A DNA stretch of 50,003 bases from Thiovulum sp. ES (GCA_000276965.1 AKKQ01000009.1:1-50003), one strand, 5' to 3'; numbered from the stretch's first letter, positions 28,511 to 39,500 are shown. Notes: a model not told the origin generated them from the letters alone. Made by a program: numbers and translations.

Positions 28511-31468
28511 TCAATCTTTTCCTGAATTCTCTTCGTAATGCAACTCTAGACCGCTAGATGTCATCATAAATCCTTGCAAATCAATTTTTCCATCATGTAT
28601 TTCTAAATGATGTTTTTTACAAAGAGGAACAAGATTGTGTTTGTGATTTTTAGAAAAATGTCCAATAAAACCAGCTTTTGCTAATTTTTTTCCAGAAATA
28701 TGATGAACATCATCAACAGCTTCACCACAAATAATACATTTCGTTAAATATAGATTTTTATTATAACGACTTTTTCGCTTTTTTAAAAGAAGTTCAACAT
28801 CTGAAAACTCTTCTGAAATTTTTTTACGAATGCTATTTGCTGTTTTTAAAAAAGTTTCGTCCATGTGAAGCGAACGAGCAAACTCAAGACCATAAACAGA
28901 ACTACCGCTACCAACAGCCAATTTTCTGTTAAAAATTAGTTTGTCTCTCTCTTCATCATACTCAACAGCAAGATGTAAGTTTATAACACTTTTTAAATTT
29001 TGAACCTCATCGACATCATCAAGTTGATGCAGGTGAGTTGCAAAAATAAAGAGCGATTCTTTATCAACAAGTCGTAAAATTGCACTTGAAACAATTGAGA
29101 CTCCTGAAAGTGTTTCTGTTCCATGAGAAATTTCATCTCCGAGAACAATTGAGTTTTTACCCGTTCGATTGAAAATATTTTTAAGCTCCATCATCTCAAC
29201 AGCAAAACTTGAAAGCCCTTTTGCCAAATTATCTTTTGCGACAATTCGAGTGAAAAGCGAATTAAAAAGTGAAATTCTCATCTTTTTAGCGGGAACAAAA
29301 AAACCAGCTTGAGAGAGAATAATAGCGATTCCGACACTTTTCATAAGTGAAGATTTTCCTGAACTATTTATTCCGTAAAGAAGAACACCATCAATCTGCT
29401 TCTCTTCAGTCGCATCTAAAATATCTTTATTAAAATCTTCCCAATCGGCAAAAGTCTCTTTTGAACCTAAAAAAATATCATTTGGAACATAAATTCCGTT
29501 TTCTTCCCGTTCTTCAATTAGAGGATGCCTCAAATCTTGAATTTGCAAAAAACGATCACCAAGAATCAATTCAGGTTTGCAATAGTTTCTATTTTTTGAG
29601 AGTTTTCCAGTTGAAACTGCAACATCAATTTTTGAGAGAAACTCAACAATTTTTTCAAGAATTAGAGTGTGATTTTTCTCAATTTCAACTAATCTTGTTC
29701 GGAATTCCTCTTTTACAAGTGAAATCAATTTTGTTTTTGAACTTGATATTTTTTCAGAAATTTGATCGATGAGGTCAGAAGTGATTTTTACACTATTCGA
29801 GAGTTTTTTAACTTTAAAATCTCTAAAAAAATGCTCTTCATTTCCAAGAATAATTTTTTCATCAAGAAACTCATTTTCAATCAAATTAAATCGATTTCGA
29901 GTAAGTGAAATATAGTGTCCCTCTTTTTCAAGAACTCCGAGAGAAACCATATCTTTTTCACTTCGGTTTGCTTTTCCCTCTAAAAGTTTATAAATTTTTT
30001 CAACAATAAAATTGAGAGAAGAGAAGTAGCCTTCAATATCTTTTTCGACTCGATCAATTTCTCGACTAACTCCACTCAAAAAGATGTTTTCAGCAATTTG
30101 ATCAAAATTATATTTTGCACATTTTTCCAAATCAAAATTCTTTTCAATTTCATCAGTCAAGCTTTCAATTTCAGTTTCGGAAAAATTGAAATTTGCAATC
30201 AGGTTTTTTTTGACAATTTTGACAATTTCATCAGTTGAATTTAGAGAAGATTGAAGATAAGCGATTTCCATTGGATGAAGTTTTTGTAATTTTATCCGCC
30301 GACTAATCCGCTCTAAATCGTAGATTTTTTTTAGAAAAGAGTCAATTTCTGTCAAGTGTGGATTTACTCTATCTACTAAATTGAATCTTTCATCAAGAAT
30401 ATTTTTATCAAAAATTGGATTTAAAAGTCGTGTTTTTAATAGTCGTTTTCCCATCGCAGTTGAAGTGTTGTCGATGAGGTTCAAAACAGTTCTTTCGCCT
30501 AAGTTTGAATAAACTCCAAGTTGCTCAATCGCATTGTTTCCAAGATATAAATAATTTCGATTTTCAAGAAGTTTTGGACGATTTATCTTTTCAATTATTT
30601 TGTAATCGTGTTGGTAAATAAACTCGATGAGAATTGCAAGTGATTCTGAAGCAAGTGGAACTCGTTCTAAATTCAACTCTTCAATTGGAGAGAGAAAAGA
30701 GTCTGTTTGAAAAATCTTTTGAAAGAGTTGATTTTGAAATTCAACTTTTATCTTTTTTGAATGAACTGAAAAGTGATAATTTCGTTTCACTTCTAAGTAT
30801 TCTAAGATTTTATGTTGATTTACAAACTTGCTTGAAAAGTTGAGAACAATCTCGGAAGTTTTGTAAATATGTAAAAGGTTAAAAACCTCATCAAGTGCAA
30901 AATTTGGATCTTCTGCTGTTCCATAAATTTCAGAAACATATGAAATTCCTGTTGAAACATCAATTGCCGAATATCCAATTGAGTAGATATTTTGATGAAC
31001 ATCAACTGTTAAAGCGATAATGAAATTTTCCGAACTATCTGCGATATAGTCAAAGTTTGTCCCTGGGGAAATGACTTGATGTAAATATCGTGTAATTTTG
31101 GGGGGTTCGCCTTTCTGCCGAATCAGAACAATCGTATATTTCTTTTCCTGAATCAGTCGATTTAAATGTCTCTCAAAAGCAACTGTTGGAACTCCTGCCA
31201 TAAATGGATTTTTTATAGAACTTGGATTTGGATCGCTCTTGTTTTTTCTAGTCAGTTGAATATTCAACATCTCCGCAACTTCTTTTGCTTTTCCAAGTTT
31301 TATATGTTCGCTATCAACTCCATAAATCTCAAAAAAACTCCCAAGCTCTAAAAAAATTAAAACATTTTCACCATGTTTCTCTTCAAAAACCTCTTGCAAC
31401 TCAAAATATGTATCAGTTAAAAGTCTTTTCTTATCCGCCAATTTTCTATTTATCTGCTCTGTTGTCAT
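28511..31468 (-). CDS. mutS: DNA mismatch repair ATPase MutS with C-terminal HNH nuclease (MutS7-like)
   Basis: About 985 residues. The N-terminal mismatch-recognition region (FLELGSFFEIYG, a variant of the FYE motif), the core and clamp, the ABC ATPase with Walker A GINSSGKSS (about residues 698-706), Walker B IVLGDEISHGTE and the H-loop FIFATHLHQLDD are visible. The last about 80 residues form an HNH/zinc module: CIICG, VHHISG, HNLVPLCKKHHLEIHDG. This fusion is known from octocoral mitochondrial MutS (MutS7) and relatives in Campylobacterota and giant viruses, proposed to join recognition and nicking in one protein. I choose ATG 31468 (MTTEQINRKLADKK). The open frame reaches ATG 31552, but those 28 residues read through a GC-rich palindrome. 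Confidence 0.93.
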   Translation of the reverse strand: MTTEQINRKLADKKRLLTDTYFELQEVFEEKHGENVLIFLELGSFFEIYGVDSEHIKLGKAKEVAEMLNIQLTRKNKSDPNPSSIKNPFMAGVPTVAFERHLNRLIQEKKYTIVLIRQKGEPPKITRYLHQVISPGTNFDYIADSSENFIIALTVDVHQNIYSIGYSAIDVSTGISYVSEIYGTAEDPNFALDEVFNLLHIYKTSEIVLNFSSKFVNQHKILEYLEVKRNYHFSVHSKKIKVEFQNQLFQKIFQTDSFLSPIEELNLERVPLASESLAILIEFIYQHDYKIIEKINRPKLLENRNYLYLGNNAIEQLGVYSNLGERTVLNLIDNTSTAMGKRLLKTRLLNPIFDKNILDERFNLVDRVNPHLTEIDSFLKKIYDLERISRRIKLQKLHPMEIAYLQSSLNSTDEIVKIVKKNLIANFNFSETEIESLTDEIEKNFDLEKCAKYNFDQIAENIFLSGVSREIDRVEKDIEGYFSSLNFIVEKIYKLLEGKANRSEKDMVSLGVLEKEGHYISLTRNRFNLIENEFLDEKIILGNEEHFFRDFKVKKLSNSVKITSDLIDQISEKISSSKTKLISLVKEEFRTRLVEIEKNHTLILEKIVEFLSKIDVAVSTGKLSKNRNYCKPELILGDRFLQIQDLRHPLIEEREENGIYVPNDIFLGSKETFADWEDFNKDILDATEEKQIDGVLLYGINSSGKSSLMKSVGIAIILSQAGFFVPAKKMRISLFNSLFTRIVAKDNLAKGLSSFAVEMMELKNIFNRTGKNSIVLGDEISHGTETLSGVSIVSSAILRLVDKESLFIFATHLHQLDDVDEVQNLKSVINLHLAVEYDEERDKLIFNRKLAVGSGSSVYGLEFARSLHMDETFLKTANSIRKKISEEFSDVELLLKKRKSRYNKNLYLTKCIICGEAVDDVHHISGKKLAKAGFIGHFSKNHKHNLVPLCKKHHLEIHDGKIDLQGFMMTSSGLELHYEENSGKD

Positions 31469-31477
31469 CAATAATTT

Positions 31478-31517
31478 GCGACGGAGACCTCGCCATTTAT
31501 GGCGGGGAGGAAGTCGC
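31478..31517. repeat. GC-rich palindrome at the mutS 5' end, resembling an IS200/IS605 end hairpin
   Basis: An imperfect inverted repeat (GCGAC ... GTCGC) with a perfect core CGCCAT-TT-ATGGCG (31491-31504), conspicuously GC-rich for this genome. On the minus strand it reads CTTCCTCCCCGCCATAAATGG, the type of stem seen at right ends of IS200/IS605 elements (recall of family pattern, not a search). It lies between a possible RBS (AAAGGAG near 31520) and the mutS ATG. Confidence 0.55.
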
Positions 31518-31793
31518 CTCTCCTTTTTTTGACATTTAGATAATGTTTGCATTTAATAAAAATTGAAAACTATGATTTTAACCCAAAAAAATAGACTAAA
31601 GCTTAGCTCTAAAAAATTTGAAATTATTAAGCAATTATATTTCTATTCTGCAAGATTATACAATGTTGATCTTTACAGTGTTCGGCAATATTATTTTAAT
31701 AATAACAATATTTACCTGTAGAATTTGATCATAAAATTATTAATTTAAATCGTAGTATTATGCTTTAAAAAAATTTTAGGATCAGGATTTACA

Positions 31794-34700
31794 TTGGTGA
31801 TAACTGAAAAAATACAAAAAATTCTTAAACGAGGATATTTAAAAGAGAAGTTAATTGAAGAACAATTTAGAAATTTTGAAAGTTCATTAGAAATTTTAAA
31901 AAGTTCTCTAAAAAATGAAGAGACTGAAGAATTCAACAAAAATCTTGTTTCTGAATTTTTGAAAAGTTTTAAATATGAGACAAATACAAAAGGTAGAGTA
32001 GATTTAGCAATTTACAAAAATGAGATTCCAGAAGTTCTAGTTGAATTTAAATCTTTAAAAAATATTGTTGAAATGCCGACAAAAGAGAACTTTAACAAAA
32101 AAGCAATTCACGAATTAGTTCTTTATTATTTGAGAGAGAAAATCAAGTTTAAAAATCTCAATGTCAGAAACCTCATCGTTACAAATGGAGTTGAGTGGTT
32201 TGTAATTGATGCAGTTGAATTTGAAAAAATTGCAAAACCTTTTGAAAGACTTTACATAGATTTTGAAATAGATAAAAAATTAGGAATTACAAAGAATGAT
32301 GATTTTTACAAAATTATTTCTCAAAAAATAGATTTAGAAAATTTAAAAGTTGTTCATTTCTCTTTAAACGAAGAACATGATTCTAAAGATTTACAAAACA
32401 TTTATAAGTTACTTTCACCTGAACATCTTTTAAAAGAGTTTGGTCGGGAAGATGCAAACTCTTTAAATCGTGATTTTTATCTTGAGCTTCTCTATATTTT
32501 AGGACTTGAAGAGACTGGTGGAAAGAAAAAACTTATTACCCGAAAAAAGAGACAGAGTCGGGGTTCTATTTTAGAAATTACAATTTTGAAGTTAGAAACA
32601 GAATTTAAGATTTTTGACAAAGAGAGACTTTTTGAAATTGCATTAGAGTTAAATATAACTTGGTTGAATAGAATTCTCTTTTTAAAACTTCTTGAGGGAC
32701 GACTTGTAAGTATTAGGGATTTTCCAAAATTTTTGACTCCAGAAACTATTAATAATTTTGGAAAGTTGAACACTCTATTTTTCGAGGTTTTAGCATTTAA
32801 AGAGGAGGAGAGATTTTCATTTAAGGAAATTCCATATTTGAATAGTTCGCTTTTTGAGACAACAGAACTTGAAAGAAAATATTTAAGAATCTCAAATCTA
32901 AATGATGATTTGGAAATAAAATCATTTCGAGGAAAAGAGAAAATTGGAACTTTAAAATATCTATTGAATTTTCTCAATTCTTACAATTTTGGTGATGATA
33001 ATTCTGAATTTAAAAAGAGAGATTTAATAAATAGTGCCGTTTTAGGATTGATTTTTGAGAAGTTAAACGGATACAAAGATGGTAGCTTTTTCACTCCTGC
33101 ATTTGTAACAATGTATATGACTCGGGAGACAATTCAGAAAAGAGTTGTTGAAAGATTCAATTCACATTTTAATTGGAACTGCAAGAATTTAGAAGAAATT
33201 TACAATCAAAATTACAAAATTCCTGAAGCAAATGAGATTTTAAATTCAATTACAATTGTTGATCCAGCAGTTGGAAGTGGGCATTTTCTGGTTTCAGCAC
33301 TGAATGAGTTGATTTATATCAAATCCAAATTAGGGGTTTTGGCAGACGAAAATGGAAAACGGTTAAAAAATATTTCAGTTGATATTGAAAATGATGAACT
33401 ATATATTCTTGATGAAGATGGTGAAGAGTTTCGTTATTTTGTGAAAAATGGAAAGGTTGCCGATGAGGTCAAGAGAATTCAGAAAACAATTTTCCGTGAA
33501 AAATTACAGATAATTGAGAATCAGCTTTTTGGAGTTGATATAAATAGGAACTCTGTAAATATTGCTCGTTTGCGACTTTGGACTGAACTTTTAAAAGAGA
33601 GTTACTACGAAAATGAGAAACTTGTAACACTTCCAAATATCGATATAAATGTGAAAGTCGGAAACTCCCTTATCTCAAAATATGATTTAGATACAAAATT
33701 AGAAATTGGAAATTACAAAGAGATTGTCAATTCTTACAAAAGTGGAAAAGCTCAAAAAAAGGAAATTGAGAATTTGCAAAATGAGTTTCGTTCAGAGTTG
33801 AGAAATTTGCTGTCTGAAACTTTAGAGTTAAAAAAGCTTTTAAAAGAGTATGTTTCAAATTATGGAATTAAGGAATTGAACAAAGATTTAGTTTGGGAAG
33901 TTGTCCAATTTATGGAGAATTTGAGAGGAAACGAGCTTTTAAAGATGTTTTCAGAAGATGAAATTGAAGAGAAACGAAAGCAGGATTTAAAACCGATTTT
34001 AGAGTTACAAGAGAAGATTGAGTTTATTGAACATGGTGAAATGTATCGGAATGCTTTTGAGTGGAGATTTGAGTTTCCAGAGAGTTTAAATGAGAGTGGT
34101 GATTTTATCGGTTTTGATGTTGTGATTGGAAATCCACCTTATGGAATTAAGCCGACAAAAGATGAAAAAACTCTATTTTTGGAAAAATATATAAGTGCAA
34201 AAACGGACAAAAAATTCAAAGGTTCGGTAGATAGCTATTCGCTTTTTATTGAAAGAGGTTTGAAAATTTCAAAAGGGTATGTGAATTTTATTGTTCCTCT
34301 CGCTGTAACAAGTAGCGATTCCGTTTCTCAACTTCACAACTTGATTTATCAAAATTGTGAAAAAATGAAAGTCTCAAGTTATTCAAACCGTCCGACCAAA
34401 GTTTTTGACGAAGCAGACCAACGAGTTGCAATTTTAGAAGTTCAGAATAATAAAAAAAATACAAAAGAGATTTTGACAACAACTCTAAATATGCGAAAAG
34501 CTGAAACAGAGGGAAAAGTGATGATGAAAAATCTCAGTTTTGTTGAATCTTCTCAATTCCGAAAATATGGACGAATTCCAAAAGTTGGTGAAGAGATTGA
34601 GATAGATATTTTGACAAAACTTTTTGGATTACCAAAAACTCTAAAAGATTACTATTTAGAAAATGGAGAGCCTGTTTTCTATCGAACTTCTGGAGGTAGA

Positions 34701-35111
34701 TATTTCCATGTAATTACAAACTTTTCAACTGGTTCAAGTGCTGAAAATAGTATTAAAGTATCTTTAACATATAGAGATTTAGTAGGAGCAATTTTAAGTA
34801 GCTCTCTCTATTATTGGTTTTACTCTGTCTATTCTGATCATTTAAATCAAAAAACTTCCGACCTAGCAGATTTTCCTGTTGATTTAGAGACTTTTTCAGA
34901 AAATCAAATTTCAGAGATTTCAGAAATCTATAAAAAATATATGGTTGAACTTCAAGAAAATAGTTATGTTGAGGGTGGATTTCGAAGATATATCGCAAGA
35001 AAATCTAAACCTCTTCTTGACCAAATAGATTTGGCAATCTATAAAAACTTTGGTTTAAGTAGCGATGAGGTCAATTTTTTGATAAATTTCAGCAAAGAAT
35101 TCAGAGTTTAA
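31794..35111 (+). CDS. Type IIG-like restriction-modification enzyme (nuclease + N6-adenine methylase + specificity)
   Basis: 1105 residues. Residues about 65-85 carry a PD-(D/E)xK-like nuclease core (VDLAIY ... VEFKS). The methylase part has FFTPAFVTMYMTRE (motif X), VDPAVGSGHFL (motif I, about 489), LFGVDINRNSVNIARLRLW, and catalytic GNPPYGI (motif IV, about 779). The C-terminal 280 residues should hold target recognition. It would cut unmethylated DNA and modify adenine; the recognition site is unknown. Start is TTG 31794 or GTG 31797, with CAGGA upstream. The flanking 240 bases between this gene and mutS hold both promoters but nothing else recognisable. Carries exact 10-mer words at 33461 and 35063. 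Confidence 0.88.
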   Translation: MVITEKIQKILKRGYLKEKLIEEQFRNFESSLEILKSSLKNEETEEFNKNLVSEFLKSFKYETNTKGRVDLAIYKNEIPEVLVEFKSLKNIVEMPTKENFNKKAIHELVLYYLREKIKFKNLNVRNLIVTNGVEWFVIDAVEFEKIAKPFERLYIDFEIDKKLGITKNDDFYKIISQKIDLENLKVVHFSLNEEHDSKDLQNIYKLLSPEHLLKEFGREDANSLNRDFYLELLYILGLEETGGKKKLITRKKRQSRGSILEITILKLETEFKIFDKERLFEIALELNITWLNRILFLKLLEGRLVSIRDFPKFLTPETINNFGKLNTLFFEVLAFKEEERFSFKEIPYLNSSLFETTELERKYLRISNLNDDLEIKSFRGKEKIGTLKYLLNFLNSYNFGDDNSEFKKRDLINSAVLGLIFEKLNGYKDGSFFTPAFVTMYMTRETIQKRVVERFNSHFNWNCKNLEEIYNQNYKIPEANEILNSITIVDPAVGSGHFLVSALNELIYIKSKLGVLADENGKRLKNISVDIENDELYILDEDGEEFRYFVKNGKVADEVKRIQKTIFREKLQIIENQLFGVDINRNSVNIARLRLWTELLKESYYENEKLVTLPNIDINVKVGNSLISKYDLDTKLEIGNYKEIVNSYKSGKAQKKEIENLQNEFRSELRNLLSETLELKKLLKEYVSNYGIKELNKDLVWEVVQFMENLRGNELLKMFSEDEIEEKRKQDLKPILELQEKIEFIEHGEMYRNAFEWRFEFPESLNESGDFIGFDVVIGNPPYGIKPTKDEKTLFLEKYISAKTDKKFKGSVDSYSLFIERGLKISKGYVNFIVPLAVTSSDSVSQLHNLIYQNCEKMKVSSYSNRPTKVFDEADQRVAILEVQNNKKNTKEILTTTLNMRKAETEGKVMMKNLSFVESSQFRKYGRIPKVGEEIEIDILTKLFGLPKTLKDYYLENGEPVFYRTSGGRYFHVITNFSTGSSAENSIKVSLTYRDLVGAILSSSLYYWFYSVYSDHLNQKTSDLADFPVDLETFSENQISEISEIYKKYMVELQENSYVEGGFRRYIARKSKPLLDQIDLAIYKNFGLSSDEVNFLINFSKEFRV

Positions 35112-35246
35112 AGTGAAAATTTAAGAATTTGGAAAAAATTTGATTTCACCAAAAAATCAACTCGAATCTCAACCACACTATTTTGAAAGTAAATTTTCTG
35201 AACTTTTGAAACTTTTGGAAATCTGACACGGAAAAGTTTTAAACTT

Positions 35247-35255
35247 TGTTAAAAT
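35247..35255 (+). promoter_or_regulatory. Extended -10 promoter for the Dam-family methylase
   Basis: TGTTAAAAT (TG-n-TAAAAT), 22 bases before the TTG start at 35277. The methylase can thus be transcribed apart from the restriction gene. Confidence 0.45.
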
Positions 35256-35276
35256 TTAATAAAAGAGAATTCTGAT

Positions 35277-36269
35277 TTGAATCTAAATAATCCACAACTT
35301 TTATATCCCCGTCTTTCGCCTCTTTTAAAATGGGCGGGAGGTAAAGAGCGAGAGCTGAAATATATTTTGCCAGAAATTCCAGAATTCAAAAGATATTTTG
35401 AACCATTTGTTGGTGGCGGAGCTGTATATTTTGCAGTAAATTCTAGTCAATATTTTTTAAATGACAAATCGCATGAACTAATTGAGCTTTATAAAAGTGT
35501 TAAAACAAGTGATAAATTTTTTTTCGATGAGGTCTCAAAAATTTCTGAAAATTGGAAAAATATTGAAAATAGAATTTCTGAAAATAGAGATGATTTTTTA
35601 GCAAAATATAAAAGTGGCTTCTCATTTCCTGAAATTTCTAAAAAAATAGAACGAGTGAGAAAACTTGAATTAAAAAATGGGGAACTTGTTGAAAAAGATA
35701 TTTTAGATAACATCGAGTCTGCATTTAAAGCAAAGTATTACACAGAATTAAGAGGTCTCTATAATTCAAATCCAACTCCTGCAATCTTCTTTTTTATTCG
35801 CAATTTCGCATATAGCGGAATGTTTCGTTATAACAAAGATGGAGAATTCAATGTTCCATATGGTGGAATTGGATACAACAAAAAAGATTTAAGAAATAAA
35901 TTAGAGTATTTTAAAGATGAAAAACTTTTAGAACATTTGGCAAAAACAGAAATTGAAAATTTAGATTTTGAAGATTTTTTTCAAAAATGGAAACCAGAAA
36001 AAGATGATTTTATCTTTCTTGATCCTCCATACGATTCTGAATTTAGCACTTATGCAAAAAATGAATTTATCCAAAACGATCATGTTCGACTTCGAGATTT
36101 TTTAGCAAAAACTTCAGCAAAATGGCTCATGGTAATTTCAGAAACAGAATTTATTTCAGAGCTTTATAAAGATTTCCATATTTCTGATTTTAAAAAGGAG
36201 TATCAAGTTAGTTTTAAAAATCGGAACAATAAAAAAGCAAATCATCTAATTATTAAAAATTATGTTTGA
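35277..36269 (+). CDS. Dam-family (D12 class) N6-adenine DNA methyltransferase
   Basis: 330 residues. Family landmarks: LKWAGGKERELKYILP (motif X, about residues 16-31), FEPFVGGGAVYF (motif I), FLNDKSHELIELY, FFIRNFAYSGMFRYNKDG, and catalytic DPPYDSEF (about 249). Methylates adenine, probably in GATC or a related short site; the target is not proven. It follows the type IIG-like gene by 165 bases in the same direction and could protect DNA for the same or another specificity. Start is TTG 35277 with AAAGAGA upstream. Carries an exact 10-mer word at 35525. Compared with Dam (about 278 residues) it has an insertion of about 50 residues at 75-130. Confidence 0.9.
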   Translation: MNLNNPQLLYPRLSPLLKWAGGKERELKYILPEIPEFKRYFEPFVGGGAVYFAVNSSQYFLNDKSHELIELYKSVKTSDKFFFDEVSKISENWKNIENRISENRDDFLAKYKSGFSFPEISKKIERVRKLELKNGELVEKDILDNIESAFKAKYYTELRGLYNSNPTPAIFFFIRNFAYSGMFRYNKDGEFNVPYGGIGYNKKDLRNKLEYFKDEKLLEHLAKTEIENLDFEDFFQKWKPEKDDFIFLDPPYDSEFSTYAKNEFIQNDHVRLRDFLAKTSAKWLMVISETEFISELYKDFHISDFKKEYQVSFKNRNNKKANHLIIKNYV

Positions 36270-36414
36270 TTTCCCCGAAATCAATTTAATTTTTGCCCAA
36301 AACAAAACTTATTAAAAATTAAAAGCTAATTGTTTTAGGGTACTATTTTTTAAGAAATATTATCTTAGAAAATATATTTAATATTAATAATTAATACTTA
36401 TTTAAATCTTAATA

Positions 36415-36455
36415 TTTTTTATCATTAGTTTTTTATCATTAGTTTTTTATCATTT
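36415..36455. repeat. 14-bp tandem repeat (TTTTTTATCATTAG), about 2.9 copies
   Basis: Units at 36415 and 36429 are identical and a third, ending ATCATTT, starts at 36443. It lies just left of an inverted repeat. Confidence 0.85.
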
Positions 36456-36460
36456 CAGCA

Positions 36461-36494
36461 ACTGTATTTAATTATCAAAAAAATTAAATACAGT
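36461..36494. repeat. Perfect 13-bp inverted repeat
   Basis: ACTGTATTTAATT (36461-36473) and its exact complement (36482-36494) separated by eight bases. No U-tract follows, so it is more like a mobile-element end or protein-binding palindrome than a terminator. Confidence 0.75.
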
Positions 36495-36648
36495 ATATAT
36501 TTCAAAGGATTTAGTCAAAATGCTTTTTCGACTACCTAAACTACTTCTGTTACCCTTATATTTCAGATGAACTCCATGCTGGAATGTCACTTCATAGAGG
36601 AAGAACAAGTTACTATGCACTAGGACCTCAAATGCTAGTTGACATACT

Positions 36649-36669
36649 CCCCATAGCTAAAGCTAGGGG
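36649..36669. repeat. CCCC-TAGCT/AGCTA-GGGG hairpin, IS200/IS605-like end
   Basis: CCCC, a bulged A, TAGCT, AA loop, AGCTA, GGGG, followed by ATTC. The form CTCCCC ... GGGGATTC matches the subterminal right-end hairpins of IS200/IS605 elements as I recall them. No intact tnpA or tnpB is present. Confidence 0.5.
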
Positions 36670-36904
36670 ATTCTGTTTCATCGAGAAAAGCCTAAAAAAA
36701 TAGGTCTTACTTCCTCTCCACAAGAGGTAAAAAAACAACAAAGCAAAATGTTTCAATGGTTGGTTCAACAAGGGCAGGAGAATGTTTCAATTGCAAGAAA
36801 CCTACTTATTATATGAGAGTTCATAAATTTAATTCAAAAGAATGGATGCCTTGGGACTTATTAGATGTTGGTTCGATTAGTTCTATTTAGGATATAAATT
36901 TTAA

Positions 36905-36920
36905 TTCCCCGAAAGGGGAA
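36905..36920. terminator. Hairpin downstream of dnaK
   Basis: TTCCCC-gaaa-GGGGAA, 16 bases after the dnaK stop, followed on the minus strand by TTAAAATTTAT. Probable terminator of the heat-shock operon, with a weak U-tract. Confidence 0.5.
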
Positions 36921-36936
36921 AAGTGGAGAGTAAAAA

Positions 36937-39134
<2,198 letters not shown>

Positions 39135-39500
39135 TTATTTTCCTTTCTTTTTATTTGATTTTTTGTCAGTTTTTTTCTCGACTTTTTTAGCAGTTTTCTT
39201 TGGAGCTTTTTTAGAAGCAGATTTTTTTTCTACTTTTTTAACCACTTTTTTTGCATCAACTTTTTTAGCAGTTTTCTTTGGAGCTTTTTTAGAAGCAGAT
39301 TTTTTTTCTACTTTTTTAACCACTTTTTTTGCATCAACTTTTTTAGTAGTTTTCTTTGGAGCTTTCTTTTCTACTTTTTTAGTAGTCTTCTTTGCATCAA
39401 CTTTTTTAGCAGTTTTCTTTGGAGCTTTCTTTTCTACTTTTTTAGTAGTCTTCTTTGCATCAACTTTTTTAGTTGCTTTTTTGTTTGTATCTTTTGCCAT
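39135..39500 (-). CDS. Lysine-rich histone H1-like repeat protein
   Basis: 121 residues, made almost only of Lys, Ala, Val, Thr, Pro, Glu and Asp. Two copies of a 21-residue unit (KKVDAKKTTKKVEKKAPKKT then A or T) are followed by two of a 26-residue variant with VV and an added SASKK. There are no aromatic residues. It resembles the C-terminal tails of eukaryotic H1 and bacterial H1-like proteins (Chlamydia Hc1/Hc2, Bordetella BpH1), which bind DNA or RNA without specificity. ATG 39500 has AAGGAT eight bases upstream. It sits inside the heat-shock operon, three bases before dnaK. Nucleoid or RNA binding is inferred from composition only. Confidence 0.8.
   Translation of the reverse strand: MAKDTNKKATKKVDAKKTTKKVEKKAPKKTAKKVDAKKTTKKVEKKAPKKTTKKVDAKKVVKKVEKKSASKKAPKKTAKKVDAKKVVKKVEKKSASKKAPKKTAKKVEKKTDKKSNKKKGK
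39200..39480 (-). repeat. 63-bp and 78-bp tandem DNA repeats in the lysine-rich gene
   Basis: The protein repeats are nearly identical at DNA level, for example the segment around 39187-39262 recurs around 39265-39340, and the 63-bp form recurs on the right. Copy number is likely to vary between strains in multiples of three bases. Confidence 0.75.

Larger units (their letters stand above)
36270..36936. other. 667-bp non-coding region with repeats, hairpins and decayed coding fragments
   Basis: From left to right: a very AT-rich stretch, a 14-bp tandem repeat, a 13-bp perfect inverted repeat, two short open stretches in the plus direction (about 36512-36703 reading ISDELHAGMSLHRGRTSYY and about 36706-36891 reading NVSMVGSTRAGECFNCKK), and an IS200/IS605-like hairpin. 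Neither fragment has a plausible start, and a stop separates them. I do not recognise the protein. It looks like a remnant of a mobile element (inference). Confidence 0.5.

Noticed and set aside
36415-36455. CRISPR or iteron array from the 14-bp repeats
   Set aside because: Fewer than three units, no spacers, and no replication gene nearby.
36840-36890. tRNA-like T-loop (GGTTCGATT)
   Set aside because: No acceptor, D or anticodon stems can be formed around it.
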